Shown here: positions 53,815 through 64,000 of the stretch, in pieces
How positions within the stretch are numbered: position 1 is the stretch's first letter
Layout: each line of letters starts with the position of its first letter
NCBI RefSeq assembly: GCF_002157895.1
Contig: NZ_CP021377.1
Location: 2,418,001-2,482,000 of the forward strand
Direction of reading: 5' to 3'
DNA: 64,000 nt
Origin: Oceanisphaera profunda
Lineage (GTDB): Bacteria > Pseudomonadota > Gammaproteobacteria > Enterobacterales > Aeromonadaceae
Position numbers and translations under genes: made by a program
The notes under the pieces: model-generated
What the model saw: only the letters and a program-made list of their open reading frames with translations
Told to the model about the DNA's origin: nothing
Databases searched by the model: none

Positions 53815-55191
53815 TTACATAGGTCTCTTGATTTTCCACGGGAAGCGCCACCAAGCGAAGAGTCCGGCGATAATGCCGGCCAGGATATTGGCTACTAAAA
53901 TGCCGATAAACACTCCTTGCTCACCGCGCCACAGGTTGCCCAGCCACGCCAAGGGCAACAAGATGCCAAATAGTCGTAGGCTGTTTAAGCCCAACGAGAT
54001 ACTCGACACTCTTAGGCCATTTAAGGCTGAGGCCAGCAGCATAAAGCAGCCTTGTAAGCCGTAGCCCAGCGGCACTAATCGCAGGTAAAACGTCAGGTGT
54101 GCACTGACCTCTTCATTATCAGTAAAGCGCTGGGCCAGCCAAGGCGCGCTTAGCCACAGCAAGCCAAATAAGGCTAACTGAAATAACAAGGCGAAGCGCA
54201 TCGACTGCAAGAGGGCGCTGCGACTGCGCTGGTGTAAACCGGCACCGGTATTTTGCGAAATAAAGGGTGCGAGCACAGAACCGAGCGCCATAATGCCAAT
54301 CAGCAACATGGCTTCGATACGTGAGGCAGCACCATAGGCGGCCACCACTTCGGTGCCTAAACCGGCCAAGATCATCATTAATACGGCGGTGCTTAATGGA
54401 TTCAGCAAGTTAGTAAAACAAGCAGGCAAGGCCACGTGTAATAGCTGGCGCCAATGGGCAAACATACGACGAGTCTGCTGCAAGGGCCACACTAATAATC
54501 GCTCGCGGCGCCACAATAACCACAAGCCCACGCTGCAGGCCATTAACCAAGAGCACGCTGAGGCAATGGCCGCACCCTTAATACCTAATTCGGGGAAAGG
54601 GCCTAAGCCAAAGATCAGCAGCGGATCCAAGATACCGTTTACCAAGCCCGCTACTATCATCACTAGGCTTGGGGTGCGGGTGTCACCAGTGGCGCGAATG
54701 GCCGAGTTGGCCACCATGGGCAACACCAACAGCGGCACCGTCATATACCAAATCCACATATAGTCGTGCAGTAGCAATAGCAGCGCCTCTGTGGCGCCTA
54801 ATAGCCGAAACAGCGGGTCTATGGTGAGCGTACCCAACACCGACAATAAACAAATTAAGCCCAAGGTTAATAACAAGCTGTGGCTGGTAAACAGCGCCGC
54901 CTGTTGGTGATTTCCGGCACCGAGTGCTTGGCCCATGCACGCCGAGAGGCCGGCACCTAAGCCCATGGCCAGTGAAATCACTACAAAGGTCACCGGAAAG
55001 GTAAAGCTAATGGCGGCCAGTGCATCTGTGCCCAATAAACCGATAAAAAAGATATCGACCAGATTAAAGGCCTGAATGGCCATAATGCCCAGCGCCATGG
55101 GGCCGGCCATCTTGGTCAGTTGCCGGCCAATGGGCGCGGTGAGCAATAAGTTTGGTGAACCCACAAATGATCTCTTGGGATGGTGCGGCAC
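53815..55191 (-). CDS. MATE family efflux transporter
   Basis: 458 residues, about twelve membrane segments. Family blocks: KMAGPMALGIMAIQAFNLVD, FIGLLGTDALAAISFTFPV, and SLAMGLGAGLSACMGQALGA (residues 71-96) contain the early Pro/Gly pattern of MATE. Drug/sodium or drug/proton antiporters export cationic toxins. It lies convergent to fxsA and divergent from groESL. Confidence 0.92.
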   Translation of the reverse strand: MPHHPKRSFVGSPNLLLTAPIGRQLTKMAGPMALGIMAIQAFNLVDIFFIGLLGTDALAAISFTFPVTFVVISLAMGLGAGLSACMGQALGAGNHQQAALFTSHSLLLTLGLICLLSVLGTLTIDPLFRLLGATEALLLLLHDYMWIWYMTVPLLVLPMVANSAIRATGDTRTPSLVMIVAGLVNGILDPLLIFGLGPFPELGIKGAAIASACSWLMACSVGLWLLWRRERLLVWPLQQTRRMFAHWRQLLHVALPACFTNLLNPLSTAVLMMILAGLGTEVVAAYGAASRIEAMLLIGIMALGSVLAPFISQNTGAGLHQRSRSALLQSMRFALLFQLALFGLLWLSAPWLAQRFTDNEEVSAHLTFYLRLVPLGYGLQGCFMLLASALNGLRVSSISLGLNSLRLFGILLPLAWLGNLWRGEQGVFIGILVANILAGIIAGLFAWWRFPWKIKRPM

Positions 55192-55253
55192 TCTCTTTGG
55201 GCAAAATTAGCCCTGAGTGCGCGCGTCATGAATGAAAATTTTATGCCTAAACC

Positions 55254-55281
55254 CTTGAAGCAGAAAAAATTGCTCCCATAT
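55254..55281 (+). promoter_or_regulatory. Sigma-32 promoter of groESL
   Basis: -35 CTTGAA (55254-55259) and -10 TCCCATAT (55274-55281) with a 14-bp spacer match the heat-shock sigma-32 consensus. The groES ATG lies about 77 bases downstream. No CIRCE element is seen. Confidence 0.92.
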
Positions 55282-55357
55282 AGTAAGACAGTCTAACAGT
55301 TTGCGGCCGTCGGCCGTTTATGTCACTAAGTAACACCACTCATCAGGAGAGTTATTG

Positions 55358-55648
55358 ATGAAAATTCGTCCATTACATGATCGCGTTATTATTAAACGTA
55401 CCGAAGCCGAGTCAAAATCTGCCGGAGGCATAGTGCTGACTGGGTCTGCCGCCGAGAAATCTACCCGCGGCGAAGTGCTGGCAGTAGGTAACGGCCGCGT
55501 ACTGGACAGCGGTGAAGTGAAAGCCATGTCCGTTAAAGTGGGTGATCAGGTTATTTTCAACGAAGGCTACGGCGTAAAAACCGAAAAGCTGGACGGCCAA
55601 GAAGTGCTGATCCTGTCTGAAAATGACATTCTCGCGATCGTTGAGTAA
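55358..55648 (+). CDS. groES: Co-chaperonin GroES
   Basis: 96 residues. GroES caps the GroEL folding chamber. [34 protein letters not shown] (mobile loop), [11 protein letters not shown] are typical. The true start is ATG 55358, after AGGAGA; a TTG three bases earlier is in frame. Followed after 46 bases by groEL. Confidence 0.98.
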   Translation: MKIRPLHDRVIIKRTEAESKSAGGIVLTGSAAEKSTRGEVLAVGNGRVLDSGEVKAMSVKVGDQVIFNEGYGVKTEKLDGQEVLILSENDILAIVE

Positions 55649-55691
55649 TTCTCACCTTTCCCCATTTTAATTTACACGCTAAGGAATATAA

Positions 55692-57332
<1,641 letters not shown>

Positions 57333-57377
57333 TTTAAATTACCTCATGCGGCGGGGTTTAATCCCTTAGCCATATAA

Positions 57378-57402
57378 AAACCGGGCCTTGTGCCCGGTTT
57401 TT
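57378..57402 (+). terminator. Terminator of groESL
   Basis: AAACCGGGC-CTTGT-GCCCGGTTTTTT. Confidence 0.93.
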
Positions 57403-57589
57403 TGATCTGGGCGATGGGTATTCGCTCGAATGCGCAAGACTGATATTGAATTTAATAAGATTTAGACGCGCAGGTTAAAATGCTATAGTCGTCGTATCAT
57501 GTGCACATTATAATATGTGACATAAAGCATTGTTTTTGAAATAAATATTACCTAATGTGCTAGTTTGCGCGGTCGTATAAGGAGAGTGC

Positions 57590-58090
57590 ATGAGGTTGCT
57601 AGCGGGAATACTGCTGTTGTTGCTCGCCCAAGTTACTCAGGCCGGCACTGAGCCGGTGATACTGAGTGTCTACGGCGATATTCAATTGGATGAAAACCAT
57701 TACCAAAGACTCGACTTTACCTTAAGTGAATTACAAGCACTGACTCAAGCCGAGGTCACCACCTCTCACCCTTGGAATACGAAGGCGCAACACTATCGCG
57801 GTGTTGATCTGAATGCATTATTCCAGCAGCTGTTTGCCCAAAAACATATCACCAGCTTAAACCTAGAAGCGCTGAACGGCTTTAGCGTGATGCTGGATTG
57901 GTCGAAAATTAACGAGTTCTCTCCTATTTTGGCGTGGCAAGAGGATGGCCAATTGATGAGTCGGCGTAATAAAGGGCCTTTATGGCTGGTCTTGCCTTTT
58001 GATCAAATGTCTAAAGTGAAGCAAGCCGAGTTCATGCATTACATGGCGTGGCAGCTGAAAGTTATAAGGGTGTACTCGGAGCCTGAATGA
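57590..58090 (+). CDS. Periplasmic protein with molybdopterin-oxidoreductase-like fold
   Basis: 166 residues with a signal peptide ending near QVTQA. The mature part resembles the small sulfite-oxidase/molybdopterin-like domain often found as a secreted partner of signalling proteins (YGDIQLD, WNTKAQHYRGVDLNALFQQL, KGPLWLVLPFDQM). It lacks the Cys that ligates molybdenum in sulfite-oxidase-type enzymes, so it probably binds no molybdenum and acts as a periplasmic ligand sensor. It ends in ATGA, overlapping the next gene by four bases. Confidence 0.6.
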   Translation: MRLLAGILLLLLAQVTQAGTEPVILSVYGDIQLDENHYQRLDFTLSELQALTQAEVTTSHPWNTKAQHYRGVDLNALFQQLFAQKHITSLNLEALNGFSVMLDWSKINEFSPILAWQEDGQLMSRRNKGPLWLVLPFDQMSKVKQAEFMHYMAWQLKVIRVYSEPE

Positions 58091-60177
58091 AACGCTTCTT
58101 TGCCTCTTACCCTCGACTTGACGGCCAATATGGTCGTGTTTCTGCCATTAAATTTTTATTGGGCGGCGGTTTACTGTTGGTGATGCTGTATTTTGGCAGT
58201 GGTGCCAGTCAGACGCTGGGTAAGATCCGCGAGCATAACACCTTGCTTGAGCAGCGCACCTATGAGGTGCCTTGGTCGCTGATGCAATTACAGCTGGAAA
58301 TGGGCCGCTTTTTAGATGCGGTACGACTGCGCCATGCGGCAGCCATCAGCCAAGATGATTTTATGCTGCGCTACGATATTCTGTGGAGCCGAACCCCCCT
58401 TTTGTTGAGCAGTCAGTTTAAAAGTGGCCTTGGCGAACGCCCCGAGCTGGGTCTGCTGATCCGCCAAATTGATGCCCGCATTCATGAACTGGAGCCTACA
58501 GTTGAAGGCTTGCAGCCTCACTCTCCTGATTATCTGATTATTTTAACCGCGCTAAGCCCTTATCTTGAGCCCTTATCGCGCACTGTGAGTGCGCTCATGC
58601 ATGATAACGTGCGCTTTTATGCGGAGTATGACCTTGCCTATCGCCAATTAGGCAAACAGCTTTATCGGTCGATAGAGGGCTTTTTTGTTGCCTTACTGCT
58701 GCTGCTCGTGCTGTTGTTTCGTGAACTGCATCGTTATTGGCGCTTACAGCAACAAGACCCCTTAACTGGACTGCCAAACCGTTTGGCATTGCAACGCCAC
58801 ATCAGCACGCTGATTGAACAAGACCAACCTTTTAGTCTGACTTTATTAGAGCTTAAAGATCTGAATAGTCACTATCAGCACTTTGGTTTTAAGGTGATAG
58901 ATCAGCTGTTGCAAGTGTGCTGTGAGCGGTTACAAGGCAGCCTATTAGGCTATGAATACCTGGCTCAACCTAGTGAAGGTAAAATAGTGGTGGTGGGCAA
59001 AGGAGTGGTGGAGTTGGCGGATATTCGCGCCCAACTCTCCAGATTCAGCCACGTCTTGAACGAGAAAGCGTCCGTCGCGGGCTATGACTTTTACATGGAA
59101 CCCTTAATGGGTGTGGTGTTATATCCGTTTGATGCAGATAACCTCGTCGATCTGCAAGCGCGGTGCGAGCTGGCTTTGGAGTTGTGCAAGCAGCAGCAAA
59201 AAAACTATGTGTTCTTTGACCCTTCGTTATTAAAAGAAATGTCACGCCGCCAGCAATTGGCCAAAGATTTACCGGCCGCCATCACCAGTAATAGCCTAAC
59301 GCTGCAGTTACAGCCACTGCTCACTTGGCCTGCCCAGCAGTGTGTGGGCTTACAAGTCTTAACCAGCTGGCATCACCCCAGCTTTGGCGTGATAGCGCCG
59401 GCGGAGTTGCAGCGCATGACTGAGCAGTATCAGTGTGCAGAAGGCGTGATGCTGTGGAGTTTGCAGGCTATGTGCAGCCAGTTGCGCGTGTGGCAGCGCC
59501 ATGCTTATCAGGATTATTTACCTAATTCCCTGCCTAACTCTCTACCTAATTCTCTACCTAATTCTCTACCTAACTCTCAGCAGGATCCTCAGCCACCCTT
59601 ATTTATTAGCGTGACGCTGCCTGCGCCGTTATTTCGCTTAGGCATAGAAGTGAGCTTATTGGCGGTGTTGCAACAGTATTCCATTACGCCCGCCAGTCTG
59701 GTGTTAGAGATCAATGAAGAGATAGTCGCCACAGATATGCCGACGGCTAACCTGATACTGGCGCGCATGAGAGCCGTGGGCATTCGTATTATGTTGACTG
59801 AGTTTGGCAGTGGCAGCGCGCCCTTAGGGCCATTGTCACAGTTACCTTTGGATTGGCTAAAGCTTAATGCCACCCAGTGTACTGGTATTGAACATCAAGG
59901 TGATGCTCGTCGCCAGCTCACCGCCTTATTGGCCATGGCCGAGGTGTTGACGGTGCCGGTGGTATGTTGCGGGGTGGATCATGTGAGTGAGTTAACGGCA
60001 CTGGAAAGCTTAGTGCTAGACAGCTCCGCATCAGCAAGACCAGAACGAACAAGGCCAGAGTCAAACAACCATAACGCCGCCTTGTTAGTACAAGGTGACG
60101 CCGTAGGTGAGCCGCTGCTAGTGACAGAGGTAGGAGAGTGGCTTAAACGTAGCGCTCAGTTAAAAATAAACAGTTAA
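58087..60177 (+). CDS. Membrane protein with degenerate GGDEF and EAL domains
   Basis: 696 residues: two membrane segments (about 20-40 and 195-215) flank a ~150-residue periplasmic sensor. The GGDEF domain (about 225-380, starting QDPLTGLPNRLALQ) has SEGKI where GGDEF should be. The EAL domain (about 400-675) lacks ExLxR (LQLQPLL at that place). It is thus probably a non-catalytic c-di-GMP binding or signalling relay protein. A PNSL tandem repeat (residues 479-498) lies in the EAL domain. Translationally coupled to the preceding periplasmic protein, likely its sensory partner. Confidence 0.8.
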   Translation: MKRFFASYPRLDGQYGRVSAIKFLLGGGLLLVMLYFGSGASQTLGKIREHNTLLEQRTYEVPWSLMQLQLEMGRFLDAVRLRHAAAISQDDFMLRYDILWSRTPLLLSSQFKSGLGERPELGLLIRQIDARIHELEPTVEGLQPHSPDYLIILTALSPYLEPLSRTVSALMHDNVRFYAEYDLAYRQLGKQLYRSIEGFFVALLLLLVLLFRELHRYWRLQQQDPLTGLPNRLALQRHISTLIEQDQPFSLTLLELKDLNSHYQHFGFKVIDQLLQVCCERLQGSLLGYEYLAQPSEGKIVVVGKGVVELADIRAQLSRFSHVLNEKASVAGYDFYMEPLMGVVLYPFDADNLVDLQARCELALELCKQQQKNYVFFDPSLLKEMSRRQQLAKDLPAAITSNSLTLQLQPLLTWPAQQCVGLQVLTSWHHPSFGVIAPAELQRMTEQYQCAEGVMLWSLQAMCSQLRVWQRHAYQDYLPNSLPNSLPNSLPNSLPNSQQDPQPPLFISVTLPAPLFRLGIEVSLLAVLQQYSITPASLVLEINEEIVATDMPTANLILARMRAVGIRIMLTEFGSGSAPLGPLSQLPLDWLKLNATQCTGIEHQGDARRQLTALLAMAEVLTVPVVCCGVDHVSELTALESLVLDSSASARPERTRPESNNHNAALLVQGDAVGEPLLVTEVGEWLKRSAQLKINS
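59521..59580 (+). repeat. In-frame 12-bp tandem repeat (CCTAAYTCYCTR)
   Basis: Five 12-base units (59521-59580) encode PNSL four times and PNSQ once inside the EAL domain. Units differ at third positions only. Copy number could vary by slippage without shifting frame. Confidence 0.92.
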
Positions 60178-60249
60178 GCGCAGCTAAAGATAAACAGTCA
60201 GTTAGAGAGAAACATGAGCCATGCTAGGCAAAGGTATTTTCCTCACGCC

Positions 60250-60564
60250 TCACGCCGAGGGCAGGCGCATAAATTGCTGCAGCGTTTCGGCCAGTAACTG
60301 AATTTTATGCACCATGCGCGAAAGCAGTGCTTGATACTCTTGCTCACTCACAGTGATCAGTATTTCCAACTCTTCTACCAGCTCGGCCACGTAGGGTAAA
60401 AAATGGTCGGCTTTGGTAATAAACTGGCTGTCTTCACGCAACACGGCATTGAACTTGGCCTGACCTTTAGTACGCAGCTCGGCCAGCTTTTTATCTGCAT
60501 CAATCGCCATGTGATACAGCTCTTTTAGGGTGTCATTTAACTTAGTAGTAACGGCGTCGTGCAT
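60250..60564 (-). CDS. Helical protein of unknown family
   Basis: 104 residues, almost wholly helical and acidic/basic heptad-like (LKELYHMAIDADKKLAELRT; YVAELVEELEILITVSEQEY). I do not recognise it. Its last codons and TGA stop (P-S-A-stop) are made by a GTGAGGC-type tract (GCGTGAGG), so the natural end may have been altered. It lies convergent with the GGDEF/EAL gene. Confidence 0.6.
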   Translation of the reverse strand: MHDAVTTKLNDTLKELYHMAIDADKKLAELRTKGQAKFNAVLREDSQFITKADHFLPYVAELVEELEILITVSEQEYQALLSRMVHKIQLLAETLQQFMRLPSA

Positions 60565-60634
60565 AGGGTTTCCTTTAACGGCTAAGCCGCATCAATTAAT
60601 GATAAAAATTTCTAAAGATTAAGTCCGCTAGTCT

Positions 60635-61669
60635 TTAGCTCTGTGTTGGCTCTAGCCCTAAATCAATGGGCGTTTTATTAGCTTCGCCGCCAATTTCGCG
60701 CACCAATTTAGGCACTAAAAATCCCGGTAATTCAGCGAGCAGCTCAGCCATCAGTGCTTTGGCCTTAGCGTCACTTACGGCAAAGTGTGCAGCTCCCGCC
60801 ACCTTATCTAACTGATGCAGATAATAGGGCAAGATGCCGGCGCTAAACAGTCGCTCCGACAATGCGCATAAAGTGTCAGCGTCATCATTTACGCCCGCCA
60901 GCAGTACGCTTTGATTGAGCAGGGTAATGCCCGCTTGACGCCAACTGTTGAGCCGCTGGCTCAAGTCATCATCTAGCTCATTGGCATGATTGATGTGCAA
61001 CACCATAACCGCTTGCAGGCGACTATTGCTTAGAAGCTCACGTAATCCATCGGTGAGGCGCGCGGGTATTACCACGGGTAAACGCGTATGAATGCGCAGC
61101 CGCTTCAGGTGCGGGATAGCAGAGAGCTCTGCAAATAAGTGGGCTAGGTGGTTATCTTTGGCCATTAATGGATCGCCACCGGAGAGGATCACTTCGTTAA
61201 TCTCTGGGTGCGCGGCTATGTAGGCTAATGCCGCCTGCCAACCCGCTTGATCTGGGCTGTTTTCTGCATAGGGAAAGTGGCGGCGAAAACAATAGCGGCA
61301 ATTTATAGCACAGCCGCCCCGCACCACGAGCAACACCCGCGAGCGATATTTGTGCAATAAGCCGGGCAGAGCGCTGTCGTGCTCATCAAGCGGATCGGTC
61401 ACAAAACCCGGCACGTCAGCAAATTCATCACCTAAGGGCAGCACTTGGCGCAGTAGCGGATCATTTGCATCGCCTTTAACCATTTTATCGGCAAAGGGGC
61501 GCGGTACGCGCATGGGAAACAAGCGCCGCGCGGCAAAGCCTGCTTGCCAAGGTGCGGCGTCTATTTTTAAGTAGCCCAACAGCTGCTCGGGAGAAGTAAA
61601 GGCCTGGCCCAGTTCTTTTTGCCAGTTAATATGTAAATTTCCCTGTTTTAGGGGTATGATTGCCGGCAT
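60635..61669 (-). CDS. epmB: EF-P-lysine 2,3-aminomutase EpmB
   Basis: EpmB converts (S)-alpha-lysine to (R)-beta-lysine for attachment to EF-P. It is a radical-SAM enzyme with [17 protein letters not shown] (CxxxCxxC) and PLP-binding blocks ([11 protein letters not shown]). 344 residues from ATG 61669; a GTG at 61693 would give 352 and would leave only 9 bases before efp, so I prefer the former. Divergent from efp, a natural partnership. Confidence 0.93.
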   Translation of the reverse strand: MPAIIPLKQGNLHINWQKELGQAFTSPEQLLGYLKIDAAPWQAGFAARRLFPMRVPRPFADKMVKGDANDPLLRQVLPLGDEFADVPGFVTDPLDEHDSALPGLLHKYRSRVLLVVRGGCAINCRYCFRRHFPYAENSPDQAGWQAALAYIAAHPEINEVILSGGDPLMAKDNHLAHLFAELSAIPHLKRLRIHTRLPVVIPARLTDGLRELLSNSRLQAVMVLHINHANELDDDLSQRLNSWRQAGITLLNQSVLLAGVNDDADTLCALSERLFSAGILPYYLHQLDKVAGAAHFAVSDAKAKALMAELLAELPGFLVPKLVREIGGEANKTPIDLGLEPTQS

Positions 61670-61702
61670 TTTCTGCAACTCTGTCAAACTCACGAGGGTA
61701 AC

Positions 61703-62269
61703 ATGGCCTCTTATAATACCAATGATTTCCGCGCTGGCCTAAAAATTATGTTGGACGGTGAGCCTTGCGCTATCGTTGAAAACGAATTTGTTAAGCCAGG
61801 TAAAGGTCAAGCATTTAACCGCGTTAAATTACGTCGTCTACTTAACGGTAAACAGCTGGAAAAAACCTTTAAGTCCGGCGAAACCTTTGATGCGGCCGAT
61901 GTGATCGATATGGAAATGGCGTATCTGTATAACGATGGTGAGTTTTACCACTTTATGGATAACACCACCTTTGAGCAGTTGGCTGCCGATGAGAAAGCGG
62001 TAGGCGATACTAAGCTGTGGCTCAAAGAACAAGACGTATGCACACTCACATTGTGGAATGGCTCGACCATTTCAGTCACAGCGCCTAACTTCGTTGAGTT
62101 AGAAGTGGCTGAAACTGATCCCGGCCTAAAAGGTGACACTGCCGGTACCGGTGGTAAGCCTGCAACCTTGGTGACCGGTGCTGTAGTACGAGTACCGTTG
62201 TTTATTCAAATCGGCGAAGTGTTGAAAGTAGACACCCGCTCAGGTGAATACGTATCACGCGTAAAGTAA
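61703..62269 (+). CDS. efp: Elongation factor P
   Basis: EF-P relieves ribosome stalling at proline runs. 188 residues, same as E. coli. The modified Lys is in VKPGKGQAF (residue 34); the C-terminus ends [13 protein letters not shown]. The ribosome site is CGAGGGTAAC. The presence of epmB next door suggests the beta-lysylated form. Terminator follows. Confidence 0.98.
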   Translation: MASYNTNDFRAGLKIMLDGEPCAIVENEFVKPGKGQAFNRVKLRRLLNGKQLEKTFKSGETFDAADVIDMEMAYLYNDGEFYHFMDNTTFEQLAADEKAVGDTKLWLKEQDVCTLTLWNGSTISVTAPNFVELEVAETDPGLKGDTAGTGGKPATLVTGAVVRVPLFIQIGEVLKVDTRSGEYVSRVK

Positions 62270-62288
62270 GTATCAAGCCTTGCGAATA

Positions 62289-62318
62289 AAAACGGCACCC
62301 CTGGGTGCCGTTTTTTAT
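62289..62318. terminator. Terminator of efp
   Basis: AAAACGGCACCC-CT-GGGTGCCGTTTTTT, nearly symmetrical. Confidence 0.93.
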
Positions 62319-62374
62319 TGCGTGCGGAGTGAGGCGTAGAGGATGAGGAGAAAAATCCCCTCACGCCTCACGCC

Positions 62375-63418
62375 TTACTCTTTACCGTAGACGTTATTTT
62401 CTTGCTCACGTACACGGATAAAAGTAGTGCGCTTGGTCAGCTCTTTTAAACGGGCTGCACCCACATAAGTACAAGTAGAGCGTACGCCACCCAAGATATC
62501 TTGAATGGTGTCTTCTACTGGGCCACGATAAGCCAACTGCACGGTTTTACCTTCTGCGGCGCGATACTTGGCCACACCACCTGAGTGCTTGTCCATGGCG
62601 CTTGATGAGCTCATGCCATAGAAGTTCATGTAGGTTTTACCGTCGCGCTCAACCAGCTCGCCACCACACTCTTCGTGAGCGGCTAACATGCCACCTAACA
62701 TCACAAAGTCTGCACCGCCACCAAAGGCTTTGGCTACGTCACCTGGGCAAGTACAACCGCCGTCACCGATGATCTGGCCACCTAAACCGTGAGCTGCATC
62801 AGCACACTCGATAATGGCAGACAGCTGCGGATAACCCACACCGGTTTTCACGCGGGTGGTGCACACAGAGCCTGGGCCTATGCCCACTTTAACGATGTCG
62901 GCACCGGATAAAATCAGCTCTTCTACCATTTCACCGGTGACGACGTTACCGGCAATAATGGTGTGCTTTGGAAATTCTTTGCGCGCGCGGCTAACAAAAG
63001 ACGCGAAGTGCTCGCTGTAGCCGTTGGCCACGTCGATGCAGATAAAGTTTAGCTCATCAGACAGCGCTAAAATCTGCTGCAACTTCTCAAAATCTTTGTC
63101 AGAAATACCACTAGAAACGATCACATGTTGCAATGTTTCGGTCGTTTCGCCTTCAACAAAGGCCTGCCACTCGGCGACTGAGTAGTGTTTGTGCACGGCG
63201 GTAAGAATATCGTGCTTTGCCAGTGCTCGGGTCATAGAGAAAGTCGCGACCGTGTCCATGTTAGCGGCAATAAGTGGCACACCAGACCAGCTGCGACCAG
63301 AATGCTTAAACATAAACTCGCGGTTGAGCTCTACTTGAGAACGGCTGTTAAGGGTTGAGCGCTTAGGACGGAACAATACATCGCTAAAGCCCAGTTTCAA
63401 GTCTTCTTCAATACGCAT
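62375..63418 (-). CDS. guaC: GMP reductase
   Basis: GuaC converts GMP to IMP (NADPH). 347 residues. TIM-barrel of the IMPDH/GMPR family: [33 protein letters not shown], catalytic Cys in [40 protein letters not shown]. Follows efp tail to tail. A GTGAGGC tract adjoins the stop. An unusual leader hairpin lies upstream (63450-63484). Confidence 0.97.
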   Translation of the reverse strand: MRIEEDLKLGFSDVLFRPKRSTLNSRSQVELNREFMFKHSGRSWSGVPLIAANMDTVATFSMTRALAKHDILTAVHKHYSVAEWQAFVEGETTETLQHVIVSSGISDKDFEKLQQILALSDELNFICIDVANGYSEHFASFVSRARKEFPKHTIIAGNVVTGEMVEELILSGADIVKVGIGPGSVCTTRVKTGVGYPQLSAIIECADAAHGLGGQIIGDGGCTCPGDVAKAFGGGADFVMLGGMLAAHEECGGELVERDGKTYMNFYGMSSSSAMDKHSGGVAKYRAAEGKTVQLAYRGPVEDTIQDILGGVRSTCTYVGAARLKELTKRTTFIRVREQENNVYGKE

Positions 63419-63449
63419 TGGGATATTCCCTTAAAAAGTGACAGGCACA

Positions 63450-63484
63450 AAAAAACCGGGAGTTTCTTAGGCCCCCGGTTTTCA
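63450..63484 (-). promoter_or_regulatory. Terminator-like hairpin in guaC leader
   Basis: On the minus strand: AAAACCGGGGG-CCTAAGAAACT-CCCGGTTTTTTT, about 32 bases before the guaC ATG. No minus-strand gene ends just upstream, so it could attenuate guaC. A second small palindrome GGGAATATCCC lies between it and the ATG. Confidence 0.55.
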
Positions 63485-63661
63485 GCATTCTAGGTTTCTG
63501 AAAATATTTTGCAACACTCTTGACCGAATAATCAGGAATTAAATTGCGCGTTTTGGCCAAGCAATGCAATGAAAGCCAGTAACCGTCTATGATTGAAGGT
63601 GTCTGCTGTTATTTTAACCAATGTTGACGTTGTGCGATGCAGAGCGGGTGAGGAATGCATT

Positions 63662-64000
63662 ATGACTAAGGCGATGTTTGAAGTGTTGGGGCTAGACCAC
63701 TTGGCGCTAAGAGTCAGGCAGCCCATGCGGATGCTGGATTTTTATTGCCGAGTCTTGGGGTGCAAGCTGGAGCGAGAAGTAGCGGATTTGGGCTTGTATC
63801 AGTTGCGAGCCGGTAATCATCTGGTTGATTTAATTGATATTCAAGGCCCGTTAGGGCGCGACGGTGGCCCTGCGGATCAATGCAGGGCGAATATGGACCA
63901 TTTTTGCTTGCTGGTGTCGCCCTTTGAAGTGTCCTCCTTGTGTGCGCATTTAAAAAGAAACGGCGTGATTCATGAACAACCCGTGTTGCGCGTTGGGGCA
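63662..64000 (+). CDS. Glyoxalase/VOC-superfamily protein, partial
   Basis: First 113 residues of a VOC-fold metalloenzyme, still open at the window end. LDHLALRVRQPMRMLDFYCR and MDHFCLLVSPFEVSSLCAHL are the paired beta-alpha-beta modules; His in DHLAL and DHFCL are probable metal ligands. Could be a glyoxalase I-like, dioxygenase or resistance protein. Start ATG 63662; GAGG lies about 12 bases upstream. Confidence 0.8.
   Translation, partial: MTKAMFEVLGLDHLALRVRQPMRMLDFYCRVLGCKLEREVADLGLYQLRAGNHLVDLIDIQGPLGRDGGPADQCRANMDHFCLLVSPFEVSSLCAHLKRNGVIHEQPVLRVGA

Overview
The window is a piece of a gammaproteobacterial chromosome. Core genes are close to their Enterobacterales/Vibrio counterparts and keep the same neighbourhoods: ytjB|serB-radA; rsd|hemE; mepM-znuA|znuCB; crp|yhfA with prkB-yheU-yheT and yheS; yheV-slyD-slyX-fkpA; fxsA-groESL; epmB|efp. 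The long-form PurC, a TIGR02444-like gene beside yheS, PuuD and the repeat-rich intergenic DNA suggest a marine/brackish Aeromonadales-type organism (Oceanisphaera/Oceanimonas-like). That genus guess is inference.

Layout. 0-1 kb: truncated IS5-family element. 1-5.5 kb: PhnD-type ABC importer operon, a small lipoprotein and a FabG-like reductase. 6-15 kb: PuuD, TapT-like DTW protein, RF3, TatD, and a deoxynucleoside-catabolism cluster deoC-deoB-deoD separated by repeat-filled gaps. 15-17.2 kb: accessory island with an AT-rich orphan gene and a MITE split by an IS110 element. 17.2-25.4 kb: ytjB, serB, a two-PilZ protein, radA, a PilZ-rsd pair and hemE. 25.5-30 kb: mepM and the Zur-type zinc uptake locus. 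30-35.4 kb: Fe-S uracil-DNA glycosylase, 2-hydroxyacid dehydrogenase, YjaG, a decayed cobU, MarR, YaeQ and a YdjM-like protein. 35.4-49 kb: purC, crp, yhfA, a di-haem peroxidase with an FNR-like site, prkB, yheU, yheT, LysE, an acyltransferase, methyltransferases and yheS. 49-57 kb: slyD/slyX/fkpA, a stand-alone DsbD N-domain, fxsA, MATE and groESL with a sigma-32 promoter. 57-64 kb: a periplasmic protein paired with a degenerate GGDEF/EAL protein, epmB|efp, guaC and the start of a glyoxalase-fold gene.

The most notable observation is at 15.7-17.2 kb. A MITE (CCTGATTAC ends, 8-bp target duplication) is interrupted by a 1,250-bp IS110 element. An uninterrupted MITE copy at 39.15-39.34 kb fixes the IS ends to the base and shows a CT core dinucleotide on each side. 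The noncoding DNA upstream of the IS110 transposase folds on paper into two stem-enclosed internal loops. Their loop sequences match the interrupted target and the element's own ends, which is the architecture of a bridge RNA.

The window also carries several dispersed repeat families that sit at gene 3' ends. One supplies the last codons and stop of two unrelated proteins, which therefore share the C-terminus SAQHQAPS. No rRNA, tRNA or CRISPR array was recognised.
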